This document shows positions 16,801 to 25,800 of a stretch of 32,733 nucleotides of DNA, piece by piece. This DNA is from Lachnospiraceae bacterium (lineage in GTDB: Bacteria; Bacillota; Clostridia; Lachnospirales; Lachnospiraceae): assembly GCA_017535945.1 (NCBI GenBank), contig JAFXTJ010000053.1, positions 1 to 32,733 of the forward strand. Direction: 5' to 3'. Positions within the stretch are counted from its first letter, which is position 1, and every line of letters starts with the position of its first letter. The notes beneath the pieces are model-generated. The model did no database searches and had not been told where the DNA came from. It saw only the letters and a program-made list of their open reading frames with translations. The position numbers were made by a program, and so were the translations under genes.

Positions 16801-19304
16801 GTACGCCGGATCCGGAGTCAGAGGATAACGAGACCGTAAGTGCCCTTCTGAAGCAGAGCGGTGGCCTCTTCTGGTCGGATCTTGCGCCGGTGGTCCATGT
16901 CTCGGCCACGGCGCCCGCCTATGAGGGAGACTTCCTCACGCTCGAGGAGGCGGCCAAGGAGGTCGACAAGTTCGGGCGCAAGGAGGGCGGTGCCTATGTG
17001 ACGGAGGTGACCTATACACTGCTTGACCATGTCGGGATTGGAAAGATCGATGACAAGACCGATGAGCTCGGAGTCCCGGCGGGCGTCACGCCGCCTGCAA
17101 AGATCGCGCTGCCCGAGGCGGTGAAGAGCCTTACGATCGACGGCAACGGATATAAGATCGCCTTTACCGGCAACGCCCTTGCCTTGACCTGTGATACCGT
17201 CTTCACCGGCGGTGAGGCCCTGTGGCGTGCCAAACAGACCGGGGGCGGATATACGATCGATGAACCCTATGATATCAGCCTGGGCAGGTATACGCTGACG
17301 ATCGATACGGACAGCGGATACTATGACTTTGATGAAGAGCATGAATTATACTATGTTCTCAGCATCGGCAAGATCTCCGGCACCGGATCGCTGATCGTGG
17401 GGGAGGACCGGGAGGTCTATGTGGCGCGTGTGTCCGTTAAGGATCTGACGCTGCTGGAGGACAGCTATCTGGAGACCCCGGAAGGTAATATCGCTGATAT
17501 CTCGGTGACCGGGAATCTGCGGACGGAACTCAATAGCTGGCTTGAAAGCGGCGGCAAGCTGACCGTGGGCGGTGATACGACCCTGCTTGAGGATTCAGGC
17601 TTCGATACGTCCGGAGATGTGACCTTAAAGGGTGCTTTGTTGATGGGACCGGATTCGAGTATAGAAACATGGTACAACACCGGAAGCGGCATCACGGTCA
17701 AGGGCAGGACGACGATGGAATGCGACGCGGAGCTCGACGCCGATGGCAAGCTCACCTTGGGCGATGTGGTGCTGGATATGGGATGCGATGGTGAAGACAG
17801 CGTGTTTTGGGACGCCGGGATTTCGCCGGCTACGGCAAAGGATCCGCATGACAGTTACATGATCACGGTGAACGGGACCATCCGGACCGCAGTCGCGGAT
17901 CAGATGCCGGTCCCGGGTTCTGCGGATAAGGATGCGCCGATCCGGATCGGAGAGATCAGGACACCGAACAAGACGGCGCTCGTCACCGCCCCCAAGGCGG
18001 CGGACGGCTGGTTCAGGCCTGAGAAACTGGATCCGATCGATAAGAAAGATGCGGAAGATTCCTGGGGCAATGCAGTCGTCTATAAGAGCGGCAGCAGAAT
18101 CCTCTTCGAACAGGGTAAAGAGCTGCCTGTCAGGCTGTTTACGCACGGCGATGAGGTGAACAGGAAAGGCGAGGTCCTGCAGGAGGACGATCCCGTCGAT
18201 CCGGACGATCCGAACAGTGAAGAGTACGGCAGCGATGGTTACGGGATCAGCTCCGACTTTGCCTCCTGGGATGAGGCTGTCAAGGAGATCGATAAGCTGG
18301 CAGTGACCGCAACCCCCGCAGCGGGTGTGGTCCTTGATAAGGGGGTCAAGCTGCCTTATGCACGCAATGATCTGATCCTGATGAAGGAAACCATCGACAT
18401 CGTGAACGCCCAGGGCAAGCCGGCGGCGTTAACGCTGCCTGCGAAGACCTCGCAGTTGTCCATCGCGGCTGATGAGAGCCTGAATCGTGCCGCTGTCACC
18501 TTTGCGGGCGGGGTCACCTTAAAGAGCGATCTTACGGTGGATCCTGCGGTCTCGCTGGTTTCCGTCAAGCAGGTCACGGTCGGGAAGGCCGTGAATACGA
18601 TGTCGGTGGCTGCCAATTATACGCTGGGGGTCTATGATCTGACGATCCGGGGGACGACGCCGCCGGAGCAGGGCGAGTCGGACACCTGCGTTTTCGGTGA
18701 ATACACGGATGTGACGGGGCTTCACGATACGATCGGCAATGTGACGGCCACCGCCGGCAAGGGACATCTGATCCTGGAGGCTGACGCTGTCGGTGACTAT
18801 CCGTATTGTGTCAAGGTGTCGGGGAACCTGACGGCCGATGTGGTCCTGGGACAGAACACGTATCTTAAGACGACGGGCGCGGCGACGGTGCCGACGCTCG
18901 TATTTGACCGGGCGACGAAAGATCAGAATGCACCGGTCTTAGATGCGCTGGGCGCACTGACCCTGGGGGTGGCGCAGCAGGTCGGCAGCGAGGACGCGCA
19001 GGATACATCAGGCTGTATCTCAAGACCGCTTTCCGCCCCGGCGATGACGATCAAGGGCGTCAAAAAGGACGGCCGGATGATCGCGGTGGACCGCGATCCT
19101 GACGGGGACGGCGTGCAGGCCGCGCCGGTCGAGATCCTGTTAGGCGAGGCGGAAGCGGTAAGTGCGGACACCAAGGTCCTCACCGGTCCCGCGGGCATGA
19201 GTGTCAGCGACTGGAAGATTAGTAACGGCAAAGGGTCCGTGAGCTACAACCCCTATCTGTACAAGAACGCCATCTATGCCGGAGAAGCAGTATACAAGGA
19301 TTAA
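7803..19304 (+). CDS. Giant secreted BspA-like LRR and tandem-module protein, 3833 aa (gene 2)
   Basis: The ATG at 7803 follows AAGGAGG (7788-7794) by 8 nt. Residues 1-28 form a signal peptide with K/R-rich start, hydrophobic core and A-V-A cleavage site. Residues 30-160 are an acidic Pro/Ala/Asp/Glu linker. Residues about 160-185 carry the W-T-L-D-E-N-G-T-L-T-I-T-G segment typical of BspA-like proteins, then 15 LRR_5 repeats (x-x-A-F-x-x-C-x-x-L-x-x-I) to about 620. The remainder is a chain of modules whose entry motifs start near residues 1057, 1495, 1936, 2282, 2654, 3040 and 3483; a diverged one may precede them at about 640-730. The last five match gene 1 and gene 3 in order. The protein ends with Y-K-N-A-I-Y-A-G and has no LPXTG, SLH or membrane tail. 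BspA-type LRR proteins bind host or community ligands, so an adhesin or surface fibre is the best guess; no catalytic motif was recognised. It has its own promoter and terminator. Confidence 0.9.
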   Translation: MKSRAGKQLLACMLALAMFLGNVDAAVAAPAAGEIAGAQVAAGGSETGAVQVADEGVQYTVDADGRVTMTPAAAPADDEDADTVPAGKDTDPAGDEKPEDASPAAGGSDPTDDEESGDAFSVTAGSGYAASDNEEIEAASHAGSDTLLPVSDEEEPERLTTVANGTENGLAWTLDENGTLTITGDGSTNDYTQSSRRPSWDGHKTDIKKVFIDMYVRKIGNYAFYNYTSLESVEFSAVSNLRTFGSNVFQGCTKLASIGTYATTEPDAELLEGILPSVTIIGDNMFNSCAITQITIPADVETIDNNAFFNCKALQIVYFSSFGDGSHNLTTIGNNAFSNCESLGQSGETILLPDSVTSIGNKAFYQCTALQRIQLPSGISTIPDNCFTDDEALGGTLLSSPITIPANVTSIGQAAFSGCDILETVTFEDNSRLESIATDAFYNCQALKNITLPASLKTIGGGAFATCVALDENFTIPAGVTSIGKMAFFECGALTQVTVPAGVQTIEESAFAKCSSLATLTWAADAQTTTIKTSAFENCTKLATVTLPASLEMIQTTAFKADTSLTSITIPKACTFLDGSAFDGCTALAEINVEEDNTAYYSEEGIVYKKADGTQHIKPPANTAVIPEVVVYAEEKTDLTTYTVVKTVKCASDDNYGAMINAYLAIHRMDNSPQGQGFEQVPDRYRIVLRQDTTFNMGDLRFSNDKNGDDGPIPLAERVVLELNGHTLTQENIGSGKISNISLAEIRGDAEGKSKIVGRAGNEIMIYADRDEGQTPMSIESGLTIEGGAAVTIRNHGTVCATVGAPIRADSVRLEGNITSTADVTADKVEILAYAKKYTDDAGVETRVRDLWTPVLTDGKITARESLEVDTGATLHDVESKTETKFASKDLIYTNARRINQNHLIFSGDIVLDGDITWGVGYEYNNDSSGMQPVSIVMQEDASLSLSGTGQFTSTYSNSNVLLAKQHAPLLYFDRPGGFAKDDEILRVAEGTEIGGLAVADEHMPVLFGIYDQPRGTALFIDEPTAGETYGTVRLHEAAVRVTVYDPETQTQKQRVFTSLDGAFEDLAKGADSFSGGFTGTYYFYFYRDAVLNRDATLPDYVTYAVFGGDDSICLYDDNTGEAVDTLTQTGIDLNGHTLTGTNLTFDATAIPYNGNEDERALLSGTDAQGTTGYVAFRSLSMVHADAPFVIVTPDGTQIGRVDADGKTCSIDTEDHPYWEKLLANTDVSAVQTISVLTWGREVKGFHESLDYSAIGDDTFTADTVVFALANFRLPKISTCRRLQIMQGARAAVNDKEGLRVTHQLLVSGDSALLLESGDKLTVKKEKAPDDGAFIFTDTGSLLVSKGATADLQRLGIYIQRESDGTAHVDPGHVYVGDNARLAIDELQVQKVNAADAPVPVEFHHLNSDTGKLTLEKLQSVSELDDLCGTFDKSMVIFTMPDAAAVKAINAGFVTVVNADPTSPYTTAGVYGDGKVRVERTHYTMTVGAGTEVGYTSPAELFAALAAVNEPAKDVVVTCKYAVSGADIRFPKAAKSVRFVGVNNESGDKRSLIPNNRAITTTCDTTFENVILQLSATSFTAVSSLTLDDTEVRWNGSSTAKVTVKSGALSCKGEVTFNTPVIFDGSGKASFILDDGEGASLTTGSKTAGSWETKYRGYNDYSQEIFYSIEPRNKPFESFIEGGLQNFAEVRLKYAKVCVRGADAGSQAPVFSGIGTLALNNAILTVADTTARPGALKITDLTADNAVFVADGALSVTDMRLGNQTEVAALGDFKVAGDIICRADGYPAILTTVQATKNGAVAGPKLTIGGTVELQGRSFPVMVMVLDEQIETDGHAPVYADLLSGEPGSTARKLVTAPKAAENCFLAFFANVADGDKHRDPLIMLDDPTKLTDTYYLTRNKNDIFVESGDSVEVALARGILADETALQGAAYINYYKSFKEAVAAVDALKDPAAAYTLVLLQDINKAGGVYAPTALTMPAQASALEIMSADADKAAEGVQPHVLCFSGNLTLKQDTTLNNVKLAPKSNATTDNKNASLAAGRYALTMERVSTESADAPIASITGAKEGQLIVKDEFAVAKNVSGFASVDLSDNLFLTGGAFTADTLILRGDAQLIAMGGAVTVTDVCTFDGDDAESSLHGIAFTKSNKGAGKSNLTIKGEIRLESRGGDPLVLMLCRPTVMDAKAPAVTKEALALTTDPNKNYKVVLDAKNHLADIGTNPTERIRLWLNDGEGPVEIFTNDPYTPVKANGGLYLADTNKELFKNSCTILQSTGWGTSEYPDYAQAVAEIDRLGSKENMRAYVVMLAAECSNRPERIKDLNVTDTAEISPFVLPKKDKAQRLQIRFSGSGATATEVCFTGKLSGYGKIDLATMVLRPCKSATSDAAGTFDVTLGLNSNNGASEFYVSAARAGQPSVPMLADGATIGKITGVKAVAGKNAASKVKIKGGLLTLGTGFAGGIDVELDGSTVVARGASDIGTLWLSPTGQNANNIAEFYSYGALKVADIHVKNYGVSAEGRPNVLLAGRDSAKGGQITLAGKVTAEYTDDDRLPILLIDTAANASNAVAANGIDLNDVSIETASYAGKKLLLAPTADAAMILAWPYLKDADISSYKTADLYVACGKKADMAARIEAYDTGALGSSEYFDPDQIVMTTYAGTFYEAMQIIDKMNRPDYSYSVELLQPGAMYTGKPDEHGRATFGAISLASKTGMLKIWAEYMYDEADPDTATPPVLQFSGALTAKVPTILDLNYIKTECGRMENGGFVADPAGPVLDTGAANKDGWKLKLQGGSFAVTGVVRKTVQFSSLKGTGGLFLEEIDVVCDGAVNLTDLVMDDAALTVRQGDVVVKSRLGLGRDPECASTLTVEDPSKKITLGSVLYEGNLYGTGFDLEEDERCCLTVDYRFTKAATPVSGLTITGDVEDTCITLVPQLWHEAAEGHDAGWYLLADQDAQVEGEDPTPELYNCGLFVKAPGDLVAAKRLAALNKASAGSFEMLMGTKTYCTPDPESEDNETVSALLKQSGGLFWSDLAPVVHVSATAPAYEGDFLTLEEAAKEVDKFGRKEGGAYVTEVTYTLLDHVGIGKIDDKTDELGVPAGVTPPAKIALPEAVKSLTIDGNGYKIAFTGNALALTCDTVFTGGEALWRAKQTGGGYTIDEPYDISLGRYTLTIDTDSGYYDFDEEHELYYVLSIGKISGTGSLIVGEDREVYVARVSVKDLTLLEDSYLETPEGNIADISVTGNLRTELNSWLESGGKLTVGGDTTLLEDSGFDTSGDVTLKGALLMGPDSSIETWYNTGSGITVKGRTTMECDAELDADGKLTLGDVVLDMGCDGEDSVFWDAGISPATAKDPHDSYMITVNGTIRTAVADQMPVPGSADKDAPIRIGEIRTPNKTALVTAPKAADGWFRPEKLDPIDKKDAEDSWGNAVVYKSGSRILFEQGKELPVRLFTHGDEVNRKGEVLQEDDPVDPDDPNSEEYGSDGYGISSDFASWDEAVKEIDKLAVTATPAAGVVLDKGVKLPYARNDLILMKETIDIVNAQGKPAALTLPAKTSQLSIAADESLNRAAVTFAGGVTLKSDLTVDPAVSLVSVKQVTVGKAVNTMSVAANYTLGVYDLTIRGTTPPEQGESDTCVFGEYTDVTGLHDTIGNVTATAGKGHLILEADAVGDYPYCVKVSGNLTADVVLGQNTYLKTTGAATVPTLVFDRATKDQNAPVLDALGALTLGVAQQVGSEDAQDTSGCISRPLSAPAMTIKGVKKDGRMIAVDRDPDGDGVQAAPVEILLGEAEAVSADTKVLTGPAGMSVSDWKISNGKGSVSYNPYLYKNAIYAGEAVYKD

Positions 19305-19406
19305 TGTGGTGAGCCGGTGGGCTTGCGCCCCGTCTGCCTGTCTGCGGGAGAGGCTGCGTCCGTGAGCGGACGTGAGCAGTTGCGTGAAACATGTGAAAAC
19401 AACAGG

Positions 19407-19431
19407 ACACAGCCCTCCGGGGCTGTGTTTT
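19407..19431 (+). terminator. Rho-independent terminator of gene 2
   Basis: ACACAGCCC (19407-19415) pairs perfectly with GGGCTGTGT (19420-19428) around a TCCG loop and runs into TTTT. It lies about 100 nt after the stop codon. The stem is nearly the same as that of the brnA terminator at 7126. A smaller 6-bp stem (CGTCCG/CGGACG, 19357-19372) lies in the space before it. Confidence 0.88.
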
Positions 19432-19449
19432 GTGTCTGCAAGGCCTGCC

Positions 19450-19748
19450 GGGTACCTGCAAACGCGGGAAATTGATGTTTGCAGTTACCCCGGGGAGGCT
19501 TGCGGACCGTTTCGCGGAGAAGAGTGAGCGTTACCGGGTACCTACAAACGCGGGAAATCGGCATTTGCAGGTACCCGTGGCCATCCGGATGGCCGTTCCG
19601 CGGGGATGATTGCCCGTCGCCGGGTAACTGCAATTACGGGAAATCAGTGTTTGCAGTTACCCTGAGCCGCGCATTTGGCCGTTCCGCGGGGATGTGTGCC
19701 CATCGCCGGGTACCTGCAAACGCGGGAAATCAGTATTTGCAGTTATAC
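19450..19748. repeat. Tandem hairpin array 2: four units at exact 86-bp period
   Basis: Units start at 19450, 19536, 19622 and 19708, again exactly 86 bp apart, with the same 41-bp interrupted palindrome and GGGAAAT loop as array 1. Spacers are related to those of array 1 but have a local CCGCGGGGATG variant; the spacer after unit 2 contains the 16-bp perfect palindrome at 19579-19594. The last unit's right arm reads GCAGTTATAC rather than GCAGTTACCC, and the gene 3 promoter starts about 15 bp later. The array lies between the gene 2 terminator and the gene 3 promoter. Confidence 0.95.
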
Positions 19749-19762
19749 TCCGAGGGGATTCG

Positions 19763-19771
19763 TGGTATAAT
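19763..19771 (+). promoter_or_regulatory. Extended -10 promoter of gene 3
   Basis: TG-G-TATAAT (TG at 19763, hexamer 19766-19771) is a perfect extended -10. No clear -35 is present at 17 bp. It starts 15 bp after the last hairpin unit. The predicted leader is about 75 nt. Confidence 0.7.
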
Positions 19772-19837
19772 TATACATTATTATGCGTATCAGACGGCCT
19801 GCGATCCCGCGGTGCCGGTCAGATAACCGTATCAGCC

Positions 19838-19844
19838 AAGGAGG
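19838..19844 (+). promoter_or_regulatory. Ribosome binding site that fixes the start of gene 3
   Basis: AAGGAGG at 19838-19844 lies 8 nt before the ATG at 19853. The frame is open back to 19694, but those upstream codons cover the hairpin array and promoter, and only the 19853 start gives a signal peptide. An out-of-frame ATG at 19848 is stopped at once by TGA (ATG-AAA-TGA), ending one base into the real start codon region. Confidence 0.85.
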
Positions 19845-19852
19845 TTCATGAA

Positions 19853-22800
19853 ATGAAGGGACGTGCATGGAAGCAGTGGTCGGCGTGTCTGCTCTCGATC
19901 GCCATGTTTGCAGGCAATGCGCAGGCGGTGTGCGCCGCGCCTGTTGCCGGCGGCGAGGCCCCGGCAGCGCAGGTTTCGTACGGGGAGGGCATCACCTGTA
20001 CGACGGATGCCGACGGAGCGATCACGATCTCTGCCGCGGAGCCGGAGCAGAGCGTTGGTTTGCCTGATGCGGCGGATACACGTGCTGTATCTCCTACGGG
20101 CGTAGCGCAGAGCGCAGCTTCGGTTGCAGAGACAACGGCTCCCGCGGATGATATGGAGCTCCCGGAGGATCCGGCCAAAGATCCCGCGGAGATCACCGAT
20201 CCAGCCGACCCGGCGGGCCCGACGACGGACCCGGCGGAGGGCAACGACCCGGCCGATCCGACGGACCCCGCAGAGGGCGATGATCCCGGGAAGATCACGG
20301 ATCCCGCCGATCCGGCGGAAGAACCCGTGGTGACGGATCCCGCGGAGGAGAAAGACCCCGGGGAGCTTCCGGAAGCCAATCCTGCGGAACTCACCGATCC
20401 GGAGGCCTTGGCAGGGGAGGACGCCCTTCTGCCCGTCACCGATGACGAAGACCCCGAGCGGCTGACGGAAACGCTGGCAAGCGGCACGGATGGATCCCTG
20501 TCCTGGACCCTCAGTGATGAGGGTGTCCTGAGCATTACCGGCAACGGAAATATCAATGATCACGATCCTGATTCTGACGACGCCCCGAGGCCCTGGTTGG
20601 GGTATGCTGCTCAGATTAAGGCGGTTTCTTTGGGAGAAGGGATCACGAGGATCGGTGCGTATGCTTTTTATGGCTGTTCTGCCATGGCGACCTGCTCCAT
20701 TCCTTCTTCCTGCGGATCCATCGGAGAATTTGCATTTTGTAACTGTTATTCGCTGGGGGAGATCACCATCCCGGCCGGTGTGGCAACGATCGGGCAGGAC
20801 GCGTTCGAGAATTGCGTGAGTCTGACAACCTGCACCTTCGAGCCCGGCAATACGGTCCTTTCCGGGATCCCGGATTACTGTTTTTTTCAATGTGATTCGT
20901 TACAGAGCATCGCTCTTCCCGCCTCTGTGAGATCCATCGGCACGGAAGCGTTTGCGGGATGTATTATGAAAACCGTGCGCTTTGGGGCGGGCAGCCGTCT
21001 GGAGACCATCGGTGACTATGCTTTCGAATATTGTGGGAGCCTTACGACCATCACGATCCCGCGATCCTGTACCTCTGTTATATGGGGTGGGCAAAGCAGC
21101 TCCTTTCATGAATGCGATGGCCTCCGGGCGGTCTATGTAGAAGAGGGCAACGAGGCTTTTTACAGTGTAGACGGTGTTGTGTACAGGAAGTCAGACAACA
21201 CGATGATCTTCACGCCGATGGGGTGGGACGAGGACCCTTCTTTCCGGCTGTACCGTCAGGTGTATAAGATCGAAGGGAGTATCGATGCTCCGACGGGATT
21301 CGATATGACGACCGGCAGGAATGAAACGGACAGCGTAAACGGCACCCCCAGCTACATAGGGGGATTCGACAGATGGTCGGAGGTCGCGGCATTCATCGAG
21401 GATCCTGAACCTTCGATATTCACCTATAAAGACGGTGATGAGTATGTCTGTCTCCTGGATGAGAACGGCATGATCCCCACCCTGACACCCGTCTATGATG
21501 AAGGCGGTGCTTTGACCGGACTCTCTGCGGGGACGGACTATCCCTCCTACACGATCATGATCAACGGGGATCAGGACCTGAAGGAAGACCCTGCCATGCC
21601 GGTCAGGGCGCACGACCTGATCCTGGCCGGTGAGACTGACGGGATCACCCTGAGCTTTGGCGGCACCATGACCCTTAACAGCCCCCGGACACAGTTTCGG
21701 CGCATGAAACTGAATGCGCCGGAGGGGACGATCGCCATCAACGACAACGATCTGATCTTAAACTGGACGGGTGGCGTGATCGGTTCCGTCGAGGGTGACG
21801 GCACGGTCGATGACAACGATGCGACACAGGCCGCTGCGGGCGGGGTCTATGTCTACGCCGCGAAAAACAATAATAGCGGCTATTCCTGGTTTCAGTCGCT
21901 GCAGGAACAGAATCAGGGCTTAAGCCTCCGGTTTGTTCACGGGCTGACCGATGTGGGCACGCTCCTGGTGGATGTGCAGGTCTCGGGGTTCACGATCCTC
22001 ACCAACGCGGTGGGCGGCGGCAGGGACCAGATGGCCGGAAGATACAGCCCGGTGAGGGTGGGAGAACTGGACTATGTCAGCGGTGAACTGATCACCGGCG
22101 ACCTGATAGCGAATCTGAAGCTCGATGCCGAAGGCAGTACCGCCGGTGAGGTCTTGAACCTACGCGTCCCGGAGGGGGCTGTCACGGTAAAGGGCGACGC
22201 AGCCATCGACGGCAGCCGCCGGGTGTATGCACAGACCGGCGATATCTATGTGGCGGGGGATCTCGCCCTCTCCGGGAATGCTCTCGTCCGGTCCTACACC
22301 GGATCCGTCACCGTGGACGGCCGGGTCGTGATGGGCAGTAACAGCGAGCTGCCGGAGGGGACGGAGCCCGGATCCATCTTAAGCGGCGCGACCGGGATCA
22401 CCATCGGCGGAGCTCTCGTCTCAGTGTGTCCCGGCAACGAACTGCGCTACGGCAGAAAACCCGAGGACGGCACGATGGAGGGGAGTCTCACCCTGTCGTC
22501 GGGCATCCGTGTCCTTGCCACCGAAGATGGAGAAGGGGAGATCGCCTGCAACAAGCTGACACACAGAGAGGATGTGAAGTGGGCATACCGCGCCTTTAAG
22601 GCAGGGGATGCCTGGTCCGAATCAAAGGATGCGAAGTACCCCGTGAACGCCCTGGTGATCGTCAATGAAGCCCTGGCGGACGGATACGATTACGCCGCCT
22701 ATGCGGAACAGCTGAACATCGTTGTCGATCACGGGATCGGACTGGTAGAGGACATCGACGATGCGAAGTGTCTGAATACCACGTTGGCAGATACGGCGGT

Positions 22801-25800
22801 CCTGTTCAGGGAATTTCAGAATCCGAAGGATGATCCCGAAGCGCGCTTCTATCTGAGCAGATATTATTGGGGGGAGAGTGCGCTGGTCGTCGATGGTCCG
22901 GGGCCGGCGGTCGCCCTCATGCCGGAGGGGACGGGGAAGCATGAGGAATACAGTACCTTGCAGGAGGCCTTCGCCGCCATCGATGCGAGAAAGGACAAGA
23001 CGGCGGTCTATACCGTGCGGATCAATGCGGAATACGCCTGTACGGATAATTCTGCGTCCGGTACATACAACAATACGGTCACGCCGGCAGTTGTAAAAGA
23101 TGGTAAAGCGACCTATCCGGCGCTGAAATTCCCCACGAATCTCGCGGGACTGACGATCGAGGGGAATGACGACAGCACCCCGGCTACCGTTTACACGAGC
23201 GGAGACATCAAGACGACCTATCCGCTGACGCTGGATTCCGTAAGCATCGTCCGCTGGAACAACACGGCCGGTCAGCCCGCGACGACCACCGCCAAGGTCA
23301 CGGTCTCTGCCGGGGCGTTGACAATCCGGCATGCGGTGACCTTTAACACGCCGGTGATCTTTGACGGCGGCAACAAGGCGGGCTTTACCCTGGAGGAAGG
23401 TGCGCGTCTTATCGCGGCGGCCGGCGCGGAAGGGATGGATCCGGCCGGCTTCCTCGCGAGCAAACTGAAAGAAAACGATGAGACAAAGGCCCTCTACCAA
23501 CCGGAGGTTGGATTTTCACTCTACGACGATGATCCGGATTCCGGATGGATCATGGGCTATGTGGAAGGCGGCTTCCAGAATTTCGCCGCCGTCACGCTCT
23601 ACGGGGACAGAGACGACAGCCTGGAAGCGGCGGAGAGCTTTGTCGTAGCCGGCGAGTCTGCGGCGAAGTCCCCGGCCTTTAACAATATCGCGTCGATGAG
23701 CCTCAAGGACAATACCATGTACGTCATGGACCGCGCGGCGACGAAGGGCACCGTAAAGCTCGCCGATCTCATGGTCGACGGGGCGCGGTTCATCACGGAG
23801 GGATCGCTGAACCTCACGACGCTGCGTCTGGGCAGCAGCTCCGAGGTGGCGGCGCTGGAGGCCTACAACATCACCGGAACGCTCTTTAACCGCACGCAGG
23901 CGGATAAAAACAATCCGGATACCTCTATGGCGACTCTCACGACCGCGCAGCGCTTTAAGGGGCAGGGCCCGGATGCCACCGGCGGCGCACAGCTGAATAT
24001 CACCGCCGCGGTGAACCGTGTCGATGCGGATGCCCTGCCGATCGCGGTGCGGGTGCTTGGAAAAGACGCGCAGACGGGGATCTATGATTCGGCAAATCTC
24101 CTATGCGGAGATGCATATTCGGATGCCTACCGCAGGCTCCTCGCGGTGACGAATGCCGCAAGGGATGATTTTGTGCCGTTTGCGGGTTGTGTAGCCGGTG
24201 CGGAAAAACTGGATGCGAAGAGACTTCTGCACGGGGGGGAAACAGATCTGGACGATGAGAACCAGGAGAATCCGAAGCAGATAGAGCCTTACAGCGACAT
24301 AGCCAACACCTGGCTCCTCTCCCGCGAGAATAAGGATTTCGTGGTGCGCTCCGGCGCGGATCTGACGCTGCTGCTCCTGAAGTGGGAGGACACTCCGGGG
24401 GTTTACGACGAGCAGCTCATCGGCGCGTACCGCACGTTTAAGGAGATCAACGCGGTCATCGACGCGCGCAAGGATCTGGAGTCTTTCATGAGCCAGTATA
24501 TCATCCTGCTCCTGAAGGACTACAATTGCAGCAAGGACGAGACTACTGGAGTCTATACCTACACACCCGGTCCGGTGGATTTCCCGTATTATACAAACCA
24601 TCTGGAGATCCGAAGCGTGGATGCGGATCCGGACGTTGACGGTATCCAGCCGCACGTCCTCTGCTTCAGCGGCAATCTGTTTGTGCGGCAGGGCGTGACC
24701 TTTACCGATGTGCGGCTGGAACCGTATTCCGGCCCCGGCGTGGAGAATCACGCCGCGCAGCTCCAGCTCCGCCCGAGCTTCCAGACCTGGTTGCACCATG
24801 TTACCGGGCGGATCGGCTCGATCACCGGTACGATGGAAACGAGTGTATGGATCGATGAGTGCGATGGTCTCCTCATCGAAAAGGGGATCAGCTGCGGAGA
24901 AGTGGTTGCGGACTCTGCTCTTACGATCGAGGACGGATCGTTGACAATAGGCGAGCTGAGGACGAAAGCAGACAAGACGATCACGGTGTGTAACGGTTCC
25001 GTTACGGTTAAGAAGACGGCCGACCGCCAGGGACAGAGAGGTTTGTCCGGCGAGATCTATCTGCCCGGGGGGGCGCAGCTCCGGATCCCGAACGGCTCCC
25101 TGACGGCGGAGACGCTGGATCTGGGCACGGATTCCCTGATCCGAGTGGATCAAGGCACGGTCACGGTCAACGGCGCGATCGATGTGGACAAAGATTGCGA
25201 TACAGACAGCGGAGAACATGTCGCCCGCATCGCGTTCCCGGCTCCCGGCAAGTCGAAACCCAATTTCACGGTCAAGGGCGGGATCGTACTGCATTCCCGT
25301 GATCTGCCGTTGGAGCTGGAATTGCTGCCCACAGGAGAAAATCCTCTGACTCCCGGAGATCTGACGCTCAGGCTTGATCCGAAGAATGCGAATAAAGCGC
25401 TCACCACCGCGGCCTATCAGATCGCGGATATCGGGACCAACCCCTCGGGGAGTGTGAGACTCCTCCTCGGGAATGATGGATGCGGCATCGACAGCACGGA
25501 TTACCTCCCGGTCAAGGCGGGGAGTATGCTGTATCTGGCGGATGTCCGGGAGGACGGCGGAACGGAAGCCGAGGGGAAGGCCCGTGCCGTGATCCGACCG
25601 GCGCTCGCAAAGCTGACCAGAGCCGGAACGGATACCTACAATTCCTGCTATCTTGACTATAACAGCGCGGTGAAGGAGATCAACGCCCTCGGGGATCGTA
25701 CGAAGACCTATGAGATCGAACCCGGTTTCCTCTCTGTGGGCGTCAGAACCGTGACGGATCTTGATCTCACGGATGCCAATAAGCATTCCGCACTCACCCT

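Noticed and set aside
19694-19852. Longer N-terminus of gene 3 from 19694
   Set aside because: These codons cover a hairpin unit and the promoter, and the signal peptide and AAGGAGG define the start at 19853.
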